16,040 nucleotides of DNA from an uncultured Lachnospiraceae bacterium (GTDB lineage: Bacteria > Bacillota > Clostridia > Lachnospirales > Lachnospiraceae): positions 1 to 16,040 of the forward strand of contig CAJTXN010000027.1 in NCBI GenBank assembly GCA_910583605.1, given 5' to 3'. Under the pieces are notes generated by a model. The model worked only from the letters and a program-made list of their open reading frames with translations. It did no database searches and was not told the origin of the DNA. Numbering within the stretch: the stretch's first letter is position 1; every line of letters begins with the position of its first letter. Below are positions 6,409-14,385 of this stretch, one piece after another. The position numbers were made by a program, and so were the translations under genes.

Positions 6409-6552
6409 CATATTTTGCCGCTTGGCAGCAGTGATTCCCGGTGGAGACCGTTTCAAGTTTTGTGTAAACATCAAAAACTGATATAAGAATTGTTGGAGGA
6501 CAATGGACTGTCCGACATAAGGTGGCATAACCGAATCATTTAAAAAAGATAT

Positions 6553-6596
6553 AAAAAAGTACAGAACAAAAGTTCGGTTTTGTCTGTACTTTTTTT
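6553..6596 (+). terminator. intrinsic terminator of the methyltransferase-to-phosphoesterase operon
   Basis: A stem of about 18 bp from 6553-6571 with 6578-6595 (one bulged A at 6566), a six-base loop GTTCGG, and a run of seven T residues (6590-6596). The A-run on the left arm makes it potentially bidirectional. The stretch 6409-6552 before it has no gene; I see only weak short hairpins there. Confidence 0.8.
6563..6576. promoter_or_regulatory. LexA (SOS) box upstream of uvrBA
   Basis: AGAACAAAAGTTCG matches the Bacillus/Clostridium LexA operator CGAAC-N4-GTTCG at every defined position but the first. It ends 9 bp before the presumed -35 of the uvrB promoter. uvrBA belongs to the LexA regulon in B. 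subtilis and C. difficile, so context supports the call. The box is part of the left arm and loop of the terminator hairpin at 6553-6596, so one sequence has two uses. Confidence 0.7.
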
Positions 6597-6613
6597 GACT
6601 TATGTGTTATAAT
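6585..6613 (+). promoter_or_regulatory. uvrB promoter with extended -10
   Basis: TGT-TATAAT (6605-6613) is an extended -10 with a perfect TATAAT hexamer. Seventeen bases upstream is TGTACT (6585-6590), a weak -35 (3 of 6). A start near 6620 gives a leader of about 295 nt. Confidence 0.6.
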
Positions 6614-6631
6614 GAAAAACCAAATAATTGG

Positions 6632-6660
6632 ATAATACTATCTGTATTGGTTAGTATTAT
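6632..6660 (+). repeat. AT hairpin at the 5' end of the uvrB leader
   Basis: ATAATACTA (6632-6640) and TAGTATTAT (6652-6660) form a perfect 9-bp inverted repeat around an 11-nt loop. It would sit about 12 nt into the transcript. It could protect the 5' end, or be a protein site in DNA. Confidence 0.4.
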
Positions 6661-6690
6661 TTAGTGTTGTTTCATTTCAAAAATACGGTT

Positions 6691-6721
6691 TTGAGACCTG
6701 CATTCGTGTAATTGCTATATT
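6691..6721 (+). promoter_or_regulatory. possible second uvrB promoter
   Basis: TTGAGA (6691-6696) and an extended -10 TGC-TATATT (6713-6721), with a 19-nt spacer that is longer than ideal. If active it would start uvrB transcription inside the leader, away from the LexA box. Confidence 0.25.
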
Positions 6722-6783
6722 AACGCTTATTCCTTGGCTTTGCAAATCCATTTTATTCAAATCGAAAAGTGAATTACACGAAT
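6702..6783. repeat. 12-bp inverted repeat in the uvrB leader
   Basis: ATTCGTGTAATT (6702-6713) is the exact reverse complement of AATTACACGAAT (6772-6783), with 58 bp between. This may be the closing stem of a folded leader RNA, or the ends of an inserted repeat element. The sequence inside has no open frame of note and a TTTGCAAA palindrome. Confidence 0.5.
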
Positions 6784-6824
6784 TTCGGGCGAATAGACAA
6801 ACTTTTTGCGTGGTAACAATGAGG

Positions 6825-6890
6825 AAATGCTCTGCTTGCAGAAGCATTTGACGAATGTCGCGACAACGAGAAAACTTGTTTTCGAGTGTC
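6825..6890 (+). promoter_or_regulatory. two stacked hairpins before the uvrB ribosome binding site
   Basis: Hairpin one: AAATGCTCTGC (6825-6835) pairs with GCAG-A-AGCATTT (6838-6849, one bulged A). Hairpin two: GACA (6862-6865) with TGTC (6887-6890) and GAAAAC (6870-6875) with GTTTTC (6878-6883). Between its two helices a GA (6868-6869) faces a GA (6884-6885), which would form tandem G-A pairs next to a short bulge. That resembles a kink-turn with a shortened loop. GGAGG follows at 6903-6907. Pairings are by eye; function unknown. Confidence 0.35.
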
Positions 6891-6914
6891 CGGTCACAAA
6901 TTGGAGGTTTTCAT

Positions 6915-8972
6915 ATGCCAGATAAGAGAGGAAATTCGCAATCCGTTGACAATAGTCAGCAATTTGCTCATAAAAGCAGCCCAAAGGGCGGGCATATTTT
7001 TAAACTGCAAGCCCCATACAAGCCCACAGGCGACCAGCCGCAGGCAATCGAGCAGTTGGTGAAAGGATTTAAAGAAGGTAATCAGTTTGAAACTTTATTA
7101 GGTGTTACCGGCTCCGGCAAAACTTTCACGATGGCAAATATTATACAACAGTTGAATAAACCAACGCTGGTACTCGCTCACAATAAAACTTTGGCAGCAC
7201 AGCTTTATGGTGAATTTAAAGAGTTTTTTCCGGAAAATGCGGTAGAATATTTTGTTTCCTATTATGACTACTATCAGCCGGAGGCTTATGTACCGTCTAC
7301 CGATACCTATATTGAGAAAGATTCGGCAATTAATGATGAAATAGATAAGCTGCGCCATTCTGCCACAGCCGCCCTGTCGGAGCGGCGGGACGTGATTATT
7401 ATATCCAGTGTTTCCTGTATCTATGGTTTGGGAAGTCCCATTGATTATCAGAACATGGTGGTTTCCTTAAGGCCCGGAATGATCAAAGACCGGGACGAGG
7501 TGATTCGGAAGTTGATTGATATTCAGTATACAAGAAATGAAATGGATTTCAAACGGGGCACCTTCCGGGTGAGAGGGGATGTGCTGGAGATATTCCCGGT
7601 GTCATCTACGGAAAACGCCGTTCGGGTGGAATTTTTTGGTGAAGAAGTAGACCGTATTACGGAGATTGACACCCTGACAGGAGAAATCAAATGCCGATTG
7701 GAGCATATTGCCATTTTTCCAGCGTCCCATTATGTTGTTCCCAAGGATAAGATGGATGCGGCAATTCAGAATATTGAAAAGGAACTGGAAGAAAGAGTTA
7801 CTTTTTTTAAGAGTGAAGATAAATTACTGGAGGCACAGAGGATATCAGAGCGGACGAATTTTGACATTGAGATGATGAGGGAGACGGGATTTTGTTCCGG
7901 GATTGAAAATTATTCCAGACATCTGGCCGGACTGGAACCAGGAGCAACGCCTCATACTCTGATGGATTATTTTCCAGATGACTTTCTGATGATCGTGGAC
8001 GAGTCTCATATCACCATCCCGCAGGTGCGGGGTATGTATGCCGGAGACCAGTCGAGAAAATCCACATTGGTAGACTATGGTTTCCGTCTGCCGTCGGCAA
8101 AGGATAACCGGCCGTTAAATTTTGAAGAATTTGAAAGCAAGCTGGACCAGATGCTGTTTGTTTCGGCTACTCCGAATGTCTATGAAGCGGAGCATGAGCT
8201 GCTGCGGGCAGAACAGATTATCCGTCCAACGGGATTATTAGACCCGGAAGTGATTGTGAAACCTGTGGAAGGTCAGATTGATGATTTAATCAGTGAGATT
8301 AACCGGGAAGTGGAGAAGAAAAATAAGGTTCTTGTGACAACACTGACCAAACGTATGGCAGAAGACTTAACTGAGTATATGAAAGAGGTGGGGATACGGG
8401 TCAAGTATCTGCATTCTGATATTGATACATTGGAACGAACGGAAATTATCAGGGATATGCGGCTGGACGTGTTTGATGTTCTGGTAGGTATCAATCTGCT
8501 GAGAGAAGGACTGGATATACCGGAAATTACTTTGGTAGCTATACTGGATGCGGATAAAGAAGGTTTCCTGCGTTCGGAGACTTCACTGATTCAGACGATT
8601 GGCCGGGCAGCCCGAAATTCCGAGGGACATGTTATCATGTATGCGGATACCATTACAGAATCCATGCGGGTGGCAATTGAGGAAACCAACCGAAGACGCA
8701 GGATTCAGCAGAACTATAATGAAGAACATGGCATTACCCCGACAACTATTAAAAAGGCAGTCAGGGAAAGAATCAGTATTACCAAGGAAGCGGTAGCTAC
8801 GGTTAATAAGCTGGAGAAGGATCCGGAATCCATGAGCCGCGCAGAGATTGAAAAATTGATTCAGAAAGTTACAAAGGAGATGCAGAAGGCAGCAGCCGAA
8901 TTGAATTTTGAGGCGGCAGCAGAACTTCGGGATCAGATGGTGGAATTAAAAAGCAGATTAAGGGATGACTAA
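6915..8972 (+). CDS. uvrB: excinuclease ABC subunit UvrB
   Basis: 685 residues from ATG 6915. UvrB is the damage-verifying helicase-like core of nucleotide excision repair: loaded by UvrA, it then recruits UvrC. Walker A is GVTGSGKT (63-70). The aromatic beta-hairpin that inserts between DNA strands is at about 116-136 (YYDYYQPEAY). DESH (362-365) is the Walker B box, SATPNVYE and IGRAARN are later helicase motifs, and a UVR coiled-coil motif for UvrC contact is at about 644-682. An in-frame ATG at 6855 would add 20 residues but lies inside the structured leader without a ribosome binding site. ATG 6915 has GGAGG 7 nt upstream. Even so, the protein has about 28 polar residues before the usual FKLxAPYKPTGDQP start, an unusual extension. 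uvrA follows by 32 bp. Confidence 0.97.
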   Translation: MPDKRGNSQSVDNSQQFAHKSSPKGGHIFKLQAPYKPTGDQPQAIEQLVKGFKEGNQFETLLGVTGSGKTFTMANIIQQLNKPTLVLAHNKTLAAQLYGEFKEFFPENAVEYFVSYYDYYQPEAYVPSTDTYIEKDSAINDEIDKLRHSATAALSERRDVIIISSVSCIYGLGSPIDYQNMVVSLRPGMIKDRDEVIRKLIDIQYTRNEMDFKRGTFRVRGDVLEIFPVSSTENAVRVEFFGEEVDRITEIDTLTGEIKCRLEHIAIFPASHYVVPKDKMDAAIQNIEKELEERVTFFKSEDKLLEAQRISERTNFDIEMMRETGFCSGIENYSRHLAGLEPGATPHTLMDYFPDDFLMIVDESHITIPQVRGMYAGDQSRKSTLVDYGFRLPSAKDNRPLNFEEFESKLDQMLFVSATPNVYEAEHELLRAEQIIRPTGLLDPEVIVKPVEGQIDDLISEINREVEKKNKVLVTTLTKRMAEDLTEYMKEVGIRVKYLHSDIDTLERTEIIRDMRLDVFDVLVGINLLREGLDIPEITLVAILDADKEGFLRSETSLIQTIGRAARNSEGHVIMYADTITESMRVAIEETNRRRRIQQNYNEEHGITPTTIKKAVRERISITKEAVATVNKLEKDPESMSRAEIEKLIQKVTKEMQKAAAELNFEAAAELRDQMVELKSRLRDD

Positions 8973-9004
8973 TTGTTTTCTGATGATTGGAATGGAGGAT
9001 AAAA

Positions 9005-11845
9005 ATGGCAATATATGAAGGTAATAATCAATTTATAAAAATACGTGGGGCAGCAGAACACAATCTTAAACATATTGATTTGGAAGTTCCCAGAAATAAG
9101 TTTGTGGTTTTTACGGGACTCAGCGGTTCCGGAAAGTCTTCACTGGCATTTGATACTATTTATGCCGAGGGACAGCGGCGCTATATGGAGTCTTTGTCTT
9201 CTTATGCCAGGCAGTTTCTGGGGCAGATGGAGAAACCCAATGTGGAAAGCATTGACGGATTGTCACCTGCCATATCCATTGACCAGAAGTCTACCAACCG
9301 GAATCCCCGTTCTACGGTAGGTACGGTTACGGAGATTTATGATTATTTTCGTCTGTTGTATGCCAGAATCGGTATCCCTCACTGTCCGAACTGCGGTAAG
9401 GAAATTATGAAACAGACGGTTGACCAGATGGTGGATAAGATCATGGAATTGCCGGAACGGACTAAAATTCAGTTACTGGCGCCTGTGGTGAGAGGACGGA
9501 AGGGCGAGCATGTCAAGGTTTTGGAGCAGGCGAAAAAAGCCGGTTATGTCCGTGTCAGAATTGACGGAAATCTGTATGAACTTACGGAAGAAATCAAACT
9601 GGAAAAAAATAAAAAACATAATATTGAAATCGTGGTTGACCGTCTGGTAGTAAAAACAGGCATTGAAAAGCGTCTAAACGATTCCATTGAAACGGTGCTG
9701 AATCTGGCGGAGGGGTTAATGGTGGTGGATGTTATCGACGGCGAACCCATTAATTTCAGTCAGAGTTTTTCCTGTCCGGATTGTAATATCAGTATTGATG
9801 AAATCCAGCCCAGAAGTTTTTCTTTTAATAATCCCTTTGGTGCATGTCCGGTGTGCTTCGGACTGGGATATAAGATGGAGTTTGATGTGAATTTAATGAT
9901 TCCGGATACTTCCCTCAGCCTGAATCAGGGCTGTATCTCTGTTATGGGATGGCAGTCCAGCGGTTCGGAGGGAAGTTTTACCCATGCCATTTTAGAAGCT
10001 TTGGCGAAGGAATATGATTTTTCCCTGGAGGAGCCTTTTGAGAATTTATCCGATGAAGTTAAGGATATTATCATAAACGGTACCAATGGTCACAGTGTTA
10101 AGGTGAAATATAAAGGACAGCGGGGAGAAGGCGTTTATGATGTGGAATTTGAAGGCTTAATTAAAAATGTAGAGAGGAGATACCGGGAGACGGGTTCCGA
10201 GACCATCAAACAGGAGTATGAGGAGTTTATGCGGATTACGCCTTGCAAGGAGTGCAAAGGGCAGCGTCTGAAAAAATCTTCTTTGGCCGTAACGGTTTCT
10301 GATAAAAATATTTTTGAGATTACTTCTTTATCTATCCGAAAGCTTCAGAAATATATGGAGGAAATTAAACTCAGTGAGCGGCAGCAGTATATCGGAGCGG
10401 AGATTTTAAAAGAAATCAATGCCAGAATCAGGTTTCTGGTGGATGTGGGATTGGAATATCTGACATTGTCCAGAGCCACTGCAACATTGTCCGGCGGAGA
10501 GGCACAGAGAATTCGTCTTGCAACCCAGATTGGTTCCGGTCTGGTAGGTGTTGCGTATATTCTGGACGAGCCGAGTATCGGACTTCATCAGAGGGATAAT
10601 GATAAGTTATTGGGAACCCTGCGGATGTTGCGGGATTTAGGCAATACCCTGATTGTAGTGGAGCATGATGAGGATACTATGTTTGCGGCGGATTATATTG
10701 TGGACATCGGGCCGGGTGCCGGCAGTCACGGCGGAGAAGTGGTGGCCTGCGGTACTGCAGAGGAAATTATGAAAAATCCGGATTCGATTACCGGTGCATA
10801 TCTCAGCGGGAAAATTCAGATTCCGGTTCCGAAGGAGAGAAGACAGCCTTCTGGCTGGCTGAAGGTAAAAGGGGCAAGACAGAATAATCTGAAAAATATT
10901 GATGTGGATATTCCGTTAGGTATTATGACCTGTGTGACGGGGGTATCCGGTTCCGGAAAAAGTTCGCTGATAAATGAGATTTTATACAAATCTCTGGCAA
11001 AAAAGTTAAACCGGGCCCGCACGATTCCGGGAGAACATGATACGATTGAAGGGGTGGAACAACTGGATAAGATTATAGATATTGACCAGTCTCCGATCGG
11101 ACGTACACCGCGTTCCAATCCGGCAACCTATACAGGTGTATTTGACCAGATTCGGGATTTGTTTGCCAGCACCACGGATGCCAAAACCATGGGATACAGC
11201 AAGGGGCGTTTTAGTTTTAATGTAAAGGGCGGACGTTGTGAAGCCTGTTCCGGTGACGGTATTATTAAAATTGAAATGCATTTCCTGCCGGATGTGTATG
11301 TGCCATGCGAAGTGTGCGGAGGCAAGCGTTATAACAGGGAAACTTTGGAAGTAAAATATAAGGGCAAGAGTATTTATGATGTATTGGATATGACCGTGGA
11401 GGAAGCATTGACGTTTTTCGAAAACGTACCGTCCATTGCCAGAAAGATACAGACTTTGTATGATGTCGGTTTGTCATATGTAAAATTGGGACAGCCTTCC
11501 ACTACATTATCAGGCGGAGAGGCCCAGCGTGTAAAGTTAGCTACGGAATTAAGCAGAAGGGGAACCGGAAAGACCATTTATGTTTTAGACGAACCTACCA
11601 CAGGACTTCATTTTGCGGATGTGCATAAGCTGGTGGAGATTTTAAGGAAATTATCGGAGGGCGGTAATACGGTTGTGGTGATTGAACATAATCTGGATGT
11701 AATAAAGGTTGCCGATTATATTATTGATATCGGTCCGGAAGGCGGCGATAAGGGTGGTACCATAGTTGCTGCAGGAATACCGGAAGAAGTGGCAAAGGTG
11801 AAAAAGTCTTATACGGGACAGTATGTGAAGAAATATTTAAAATAA
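9005..11845 (+). CDS. uvrA: excinuclease ABC subunit UvrA
   Basis: 946 residues, normal for UvrA, the damage-sensing ABC ATPase of nucleotide excision repair. Two ATPase modules are intact: Walker A GLSGSGKS (38-45) with signature LSGGEAQ (495-501) and Walker B LDEP (520-523); then Walker A GVSGSGKS (646-653) with signature LSGGEAQ (835-841) and LDEP (861-864). CxxC pairs form the zinc modules: C127/C130 with C414/C417, C257/C260 with C281/C284, and C745/C748 with C768/C771. The last is the C-terminal zinc finger needed for damage-specific DNA binding. I chose ATG 9005 over an in-frame TTG at 8987 because GGAGG (8994-8998) sits 6 nt before this ATG and would lie inside the longer version. It is co-transcribed with uvrB, so under the same SOS control. 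Confidence 0.97.
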   Translation: MAIYEGNNQFIKIRGAAEHNLKHIDLEVPRNKFVVFTGLSGSGKSSLAFDTIYAEGQRRYMESLSSYARQFLGQMEKPNVESIDGLSPAISIDQKSTNRNPRSTVGTVTEIYDYFRLLYARIGIPHCPNCGKEIMKQTVDQMVDKIMELPERTKIQLLAPVVRGRKGEHVKVLEQAKKAGYVRVRIDGNLYELTEEIKLEKNKKHNIEIVVDRLVVKTGIEKRLNDSIETVLNLAEGLMVVDVIDGEPINFSQSFSCPDCNISIDEIQPRSFSFNNPFGACPVCFGLGYKMEFDVNLMIPDTSLSLNQGCISVMGWQSSGSEGSFTHAILEALAKEYDFSLEEPFENLSDEVKDIIINGTNGHSVKVKYKGQRGEGVYDVEFEGLIKNVERRYRETGSETIKQEYEEFMRITPCKECKGQRLKKSSLAVTVSDKNIFEITSLSIRKLQKYMEEIKLSERQQYIGAEILKEINARIRFLVDVGLEYLTLSRATATLSGGEAQRIRLATQIGSGLVGVAYILDEPSIGLHQRDNDKLLGTLRMLRDLGNTLIVVEHDEDTMFAADYIVDIGPGAGSHGGEVVACGTAEEIMKNPDSITGAYLSGKIQIPVPKERRQPSGWLKVKGARQNNLKNIDVDIPLGIMTCVTGVSGSGKSSLINEILYKSLAKKLNRARTIPGEHDTIEGVEQLDKIIDIDQSPIGRTPRSNPATYTGVFDQIRDLFASTTDAKTMGYSKGRFSFNVKGGRCEACSGDGIIKIEMHFLPDVYVPCEVCGGKRYNRETLEVKYKGKSIYDVLDMTVEEALTFFENVPSIARKIQTLYDVGLSYVKLGQPSTTLSGGEAQRVKLATELSRRGTGKTIYVLDEPTTGLHFADVHKLVEILRKLSEGGNTVVVIEHNLDVIKVADYIIDIGPEGGDKGGTIVAAGIPEEVAKVKKSYTGQYVKKYLK

Positions 11846-11911
11846 AGTTATTGAAGGTATAATGACAGTTGAATTTTGCAGAATTATTCCGAAAGAGTAA
11901 TAGATAATATG

Positions 11912-11956
11912 TTATATCATGTGCTAAAAGATTCAAGTGTTCTGATATAATATAAT
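11912..11956 (+). promoter_or_regulatory. extended -10 promoter within an inverted repeat, upstream of the symporter gene
   Basis: TGA-TATAAT (11943-11951) is an extended -10 with a perfect hexamer; no good -35 is visible. TTATATCA (11912-11919) is the exact reverse complement of TGATATAA (11943-11950), so the -10 is one arm of an inverted repeat that continues imperfectly outward. No convincing terminator follows uvrA in this 148-bp gap, so read-through from uvrBA is possible. Confidence 0.4.
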
Positions 11957-11993
11957 AACAGGCGATGAAAACGGTCCGGAATGGAGGATTTTG

Positions 11994-13835
11994 ATGGATT
12001 CATTTATTAATGCAGTAACGGCCATAAATGGAAAGATAAACGGATTGGTGTGGGGAATTCCCATGCTGGTGCTGATTCTTTCCACTGGAATTTTGATGAC
12101 GATAAGAACCGGTTTTTTTCAGGTAGTTAAGGCAAAGGTTATCAGCAATGAGACTTTTTTTGCTATTTTTAAGAAGAAGAGTGTAACAAAATCAAAGGAT
12201 AAAAAGGCGATTTCCCAGTTTCAGGCATTGTCAACGGCGCTGGCGGCTACGATTGGTACAGGAAATATTGCAGGTGTTGCAACAGCCATTACAATAGGCG
12301 GCCCGGGAGCTATTTTCTGGATGTGGATATCTGCATTTTTCGGAATGATGACTAATTATTCGGAAAATGTACTTGGCATTTTTTACAGAAGAAAGAATGA
12401 CAGGGACGAGTGGTCCGGTGGTGCCATGTATTATTTACAGTATGGTTTGGGAAATAAAAAAGGCATGAAGAGTGTTGCCAAGGTTCTGGCAATTTTGTTT
12501 TCCGTATTTTGTATTCTGGCATCTTTTGGTATCGGGAATATGACTCAGGTTAATTCTATTGCAGATGCAATGCATACGAATTTTGGAATTGCTGCCATTG
12601 CTACCGGAATTGTGCTTGCCGTTATAGCGGCTTTGGTTGTGGTCGGCGGAATTAAACGTATCGGTCAGGTAACGGAAAAGCTGGTACCATTTATGGCATT
12701 GGCATACATAGCGGGAGCTTTAATTATCTTTTTTGCAAATTATGAGCAGATACCGTATGTCTTTGGCAGTATTTTTAAAGGAGCGTTTCATATGGCTGCC
12801 GTAGGCGGAGGAGTAGGCGGTTACGTTATTAAACGGGCGATTACCATGGGATTTAAGCGCGGTGTATTTTCGAATGAGGCGGGACTGGGCTCTTCGGTTA
12901 TGGTTCATTCGGCTTCGGATGTGAAGGAACCGGTAATTCAGGGAATGTGGGGGATTTTTGAAGTATTTTTTGATACCATAATTGTCTGTACACTGACAGC
13001 TTTTGTGTTATTATCCAGCAGTTCCAGCGCAGCACCTCAGTCACAGGTTTTTGGAAATCTGACCACTTCAGACCAGGTGTTTAGTATTGCCGGGCATATT
13101 GAAGATGGTGAGGAAGTTCCGCTGATTGATGAAAAATATAATCTTCTTGCAATTGATGTGGATAATAACGGTAATGCGAAACTTTTTCAGGAGAAACCGG
13201 AGGAAGGAGAATATATTGAACTTTCGGCATATGGCAATCGTTATTATGCCAAAATGGTAGATGTAGAAAATACCACGGAAGAGGATTATGTATATACAAA
13301 TATTATGTCGATTCGGGCAAATGCCGCAAAAGATTCTTCCGGAGCAGTGCTGAAGGATGAGGCGGGAAATATGATTGTGGATTCGGTAACCGTATCACAG
13401 ATTAATGGTGTTTCTTTGGTTTCTTATGCATTTTCACGAAGGTTTGGAGCAGTAGCAGGAAAGTTATTATCCGTTGCCATTTTATTGTTTGCATTTTCTA
13501 CGGTGCTGGGCTGGTCGTTCTATGGCACGAAAGCGGTGGAATATTTATTTGGAACAAAGGCAACGGTTGCGTATAAGGTTGTTTTTGTATGTTTTATTGT
13601 GGTTGGAGCAACATTGAATTTAAGTCTGGCATGGAGTATTGCAGATACGTTAAATGGTCTGATGGCCATACCGAATCTGATTGCGGTGCTGACATTGTCC
13701 GGTACGGTTATTAAAATTACAAGGAATTATACCAAACGTAAGCTGAATAAGAATCCTGAGCGGCTGAAACCTATGCTTTCGGCATTTGAGGATATTCAGA
13801 AAGTGCAGGAATTGGAAATGGAGCAGGAAGTCTGA
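11994..13835 (+). CDS. alanine/glycine:cation symporter (AGCS) family protein with an extra hydrophilic domain
   Basis: 613 residues in the inner membrane; typical AGCS carriers have roughly 450-490. The family takes up alanine or glycine with Na+ or H+. Recognisable parts: the N-terminal helix (about 20-37), the signature GTGNIAGVATAI (88-99), several further membrane segments, GVFSNEAGLGS (290-300), and the conserved FAFSTVLGWSFYG near 499-511. The excess length is a hydrophilic, Asp/Glu/Asn-rich stretch (about 342-470). It sits between the DTIIVCTLTAFVL helix and the KLLSVAILLFAFST helix, where other members have a short loop. The reading frame is continuous, so this is an insertion rather than a frameshift. 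ATG 11994 is preferred to TTG 11991 because GGAGG (11983-11987) is 6 nt away. It stands alone after uvrA; exact substrate is not readable. Confidence 0.9.
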   Translation: MDSFINAVTAINGKINGLVWGIPMLVLILSTGILMTIRTGFFQVVKAKVISNETFFAIFKKKSVTKSKDKKAISQFQALSTALAATIGTGNIAGVATAITIGGPGAIFWMWISAFFGMMTNYSENVLGIFYRRKNDRDEWSGGAMYYLQYGLGNKKGMKSVAKVLAILFSVFCILASFGIGNMTQVNSIADAMHTNFGIAAIATGIVLAVIAALVVVGGIKRIGQVTEKLVPFMALAYIAGALIIFFANYEQIPYVFGSIFKGAFHMAAVGGGVGGYVIKRAITMGFKRGVFSNEAGLGSSVMVHSASDVKEPVIQGMWGIFEVFFDTIIVCTLTAFVLLSSSSSAAPQSQVFGNLTTSDQVFSIAGHIEDGEEVPLIDEKYNLLAIDVDNNGNAKLFQEKPEEGEYIELSAYGNRYYAKMVDVENTTEEDYVYTNIMSIRANAAKDSSGAVLKDEAGNMIVDSVTVSQINGVSLVSYAFSRRFGAVAGKLLSVAILLFAFSTVLGWSFYGTKAVEYLFGTKATVAYKVVFVCFIVVGATLNLSLAWSIADTLNGLMAIPNLIAVLTLSGTVIKITRNYTKRKLNKNPERLKPMLSAFEDIQKVQELEMEQEV

Positions 13836-13883
13836 GCGAGTTGTCCGGTGTTTTTTGTTTGCAGTAAAAAGGCAGGTGATTTT

Positions 13884-14255
13884 TTGCGGGATATTGAAAT
13901 TACCAATAAAGATAATAATGAGGAGAATATCGGTTCTGATGTTTTGATACAGGAGCTGGAAGATTTTCGCAGGGATATTTATGAGCGATATGGAGAGAAA
14001 ATTGCAGAGAAGCGTCAAAATGCATATTTTTCTAAAAAAACCGGTGTCTTGCGGGAACAGGAAAATGGGGAAGTACAAAAGTCCGGAGCAGCGCCGGTGC
14101 GGGATGAGGCAGCAGATAAGGAATCCCGACAGGAAACAGCGAAGGCAGTCGGCAGTGGGAACAGGAAAAGTATGAGTGGAGACAGGTTGTCGTCGCTCAG
14201 CCTGATTTTAGGGATACTGGCAGTGATTGGATTGGTACTTTTCTTTTTTCTCTAG
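13884..14255 (+). CDS. small acidic protein with a single C-terminal membrane segment (unknown function)
   Basis: 123 residues if started at TTG 13884, which has AGGTGA (13874-13879) 4 nt upstream. An in-frame GTG at 13848 would add 12 residues but has no ribosome binding site. Residues about 20-45 form a charged, probably helical segment. About 50-100 is hydrophilic and likely disordered. The last 20 residues are a hydrophobic helix ending in Phe-Phe-Phe-Leu right at the stop. That is the layout of a tail-anchored protein with its bulk in the cytoplasm. It starts 48 bp after the symporter stop, so it is probably co-transcribed with it. I do not recognise the family. Codon use resembles the neighbours. 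Confidence 0.65.
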   Translation: MRDIEITNKDNNEENIGSDVLIQELEDFRRDIYERYGEKIAEKRQNAYFSKKTGVLREQENGEVQKSGAAPVRDEAADKESRQETAKAVGSGNRKSMSGDRLSSLSLILGILAVIGLVLFFFL

Positions 14256-14307
14256 TTTTTTGCAGACAGGAAGCAGCAGGAGTCAATATAAGTTCCGGGA
14301 ATGGTTA

Positions 14308-14336
14308 TTGACAATAGTTTCGGTTTTTTTTATAAT
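14308..14336 (+). promoter_or_regulatory. perfect consensus sigma-A promoter for guaA
   Basis: TTGACA (14308-14313), a 17-nt spacer, and TATAAT (14331-14336): an exact consensus match. Transcription should start near 14343, leaving a leader of only about 43 nt. That is too short for a purine riboswitch, so strong constitutive transcription, tempered by the TTG start, is the simplest reading. Confidence 0.85.
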
Positions 14337-14385
14337 CAAACAGAGTGACATACAATTGAGATGATGAATTTAGGAGGAAACGGAA

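Noticed and set aside
6493..6517. Five-codon frame with GGAGG just upstream (start ATG near 6502)
   Set aside because: Too short to support as a gene and no regulated gene immediately follows; a terminator intervenes before uvrB.
6595..6600. TTGACT as a -35 for uvrB
   Set aside because: Only 7 bp from the TATAAT at 6608 and no -10 at the correct distance; its first T residues belong to the terminator T-run.
6855..6914. Longer UvrB start at ATG 6855
   Set aside because: No ribosome binding site, lies in predicted leader hairpins, and adds residues absent from the family; GGAGG 7 nt before ATG 6915 is decisive.
6757..6984. 75-codon minus-strand open frame over the uvrB leader
   Set aside because: Runs antisense through hairpins and into uvrB, no ribosome binding site seen; more likely a by-product of the structured leader.
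8987..9004. TTG start for UvrA
   Set aside because: The GGAGG that serves ATG 9005 would lie inside the coding region; no separate site upstream of the TTG.
11846..11942. Terminator after uvrA
   Set aside because: Only a weak 6-bp hairpin (TTATTC/GAGTAA) without a T-tract is visible.
13650..14078. 142-codon minus-strand open frame across the symporter end
   Set aside because: Antisense to two better supported plus-strand genes, no ribosome binding site or promoter recognised, and an unremarkable hydrophobic composition from reversed codons.
14337..14385. Purine riboswitch upstream of guaA
   Set aside because: The leader after the consensus promoter is only about 43 nt and shows no paired aptamer stems or terminator hairpin.
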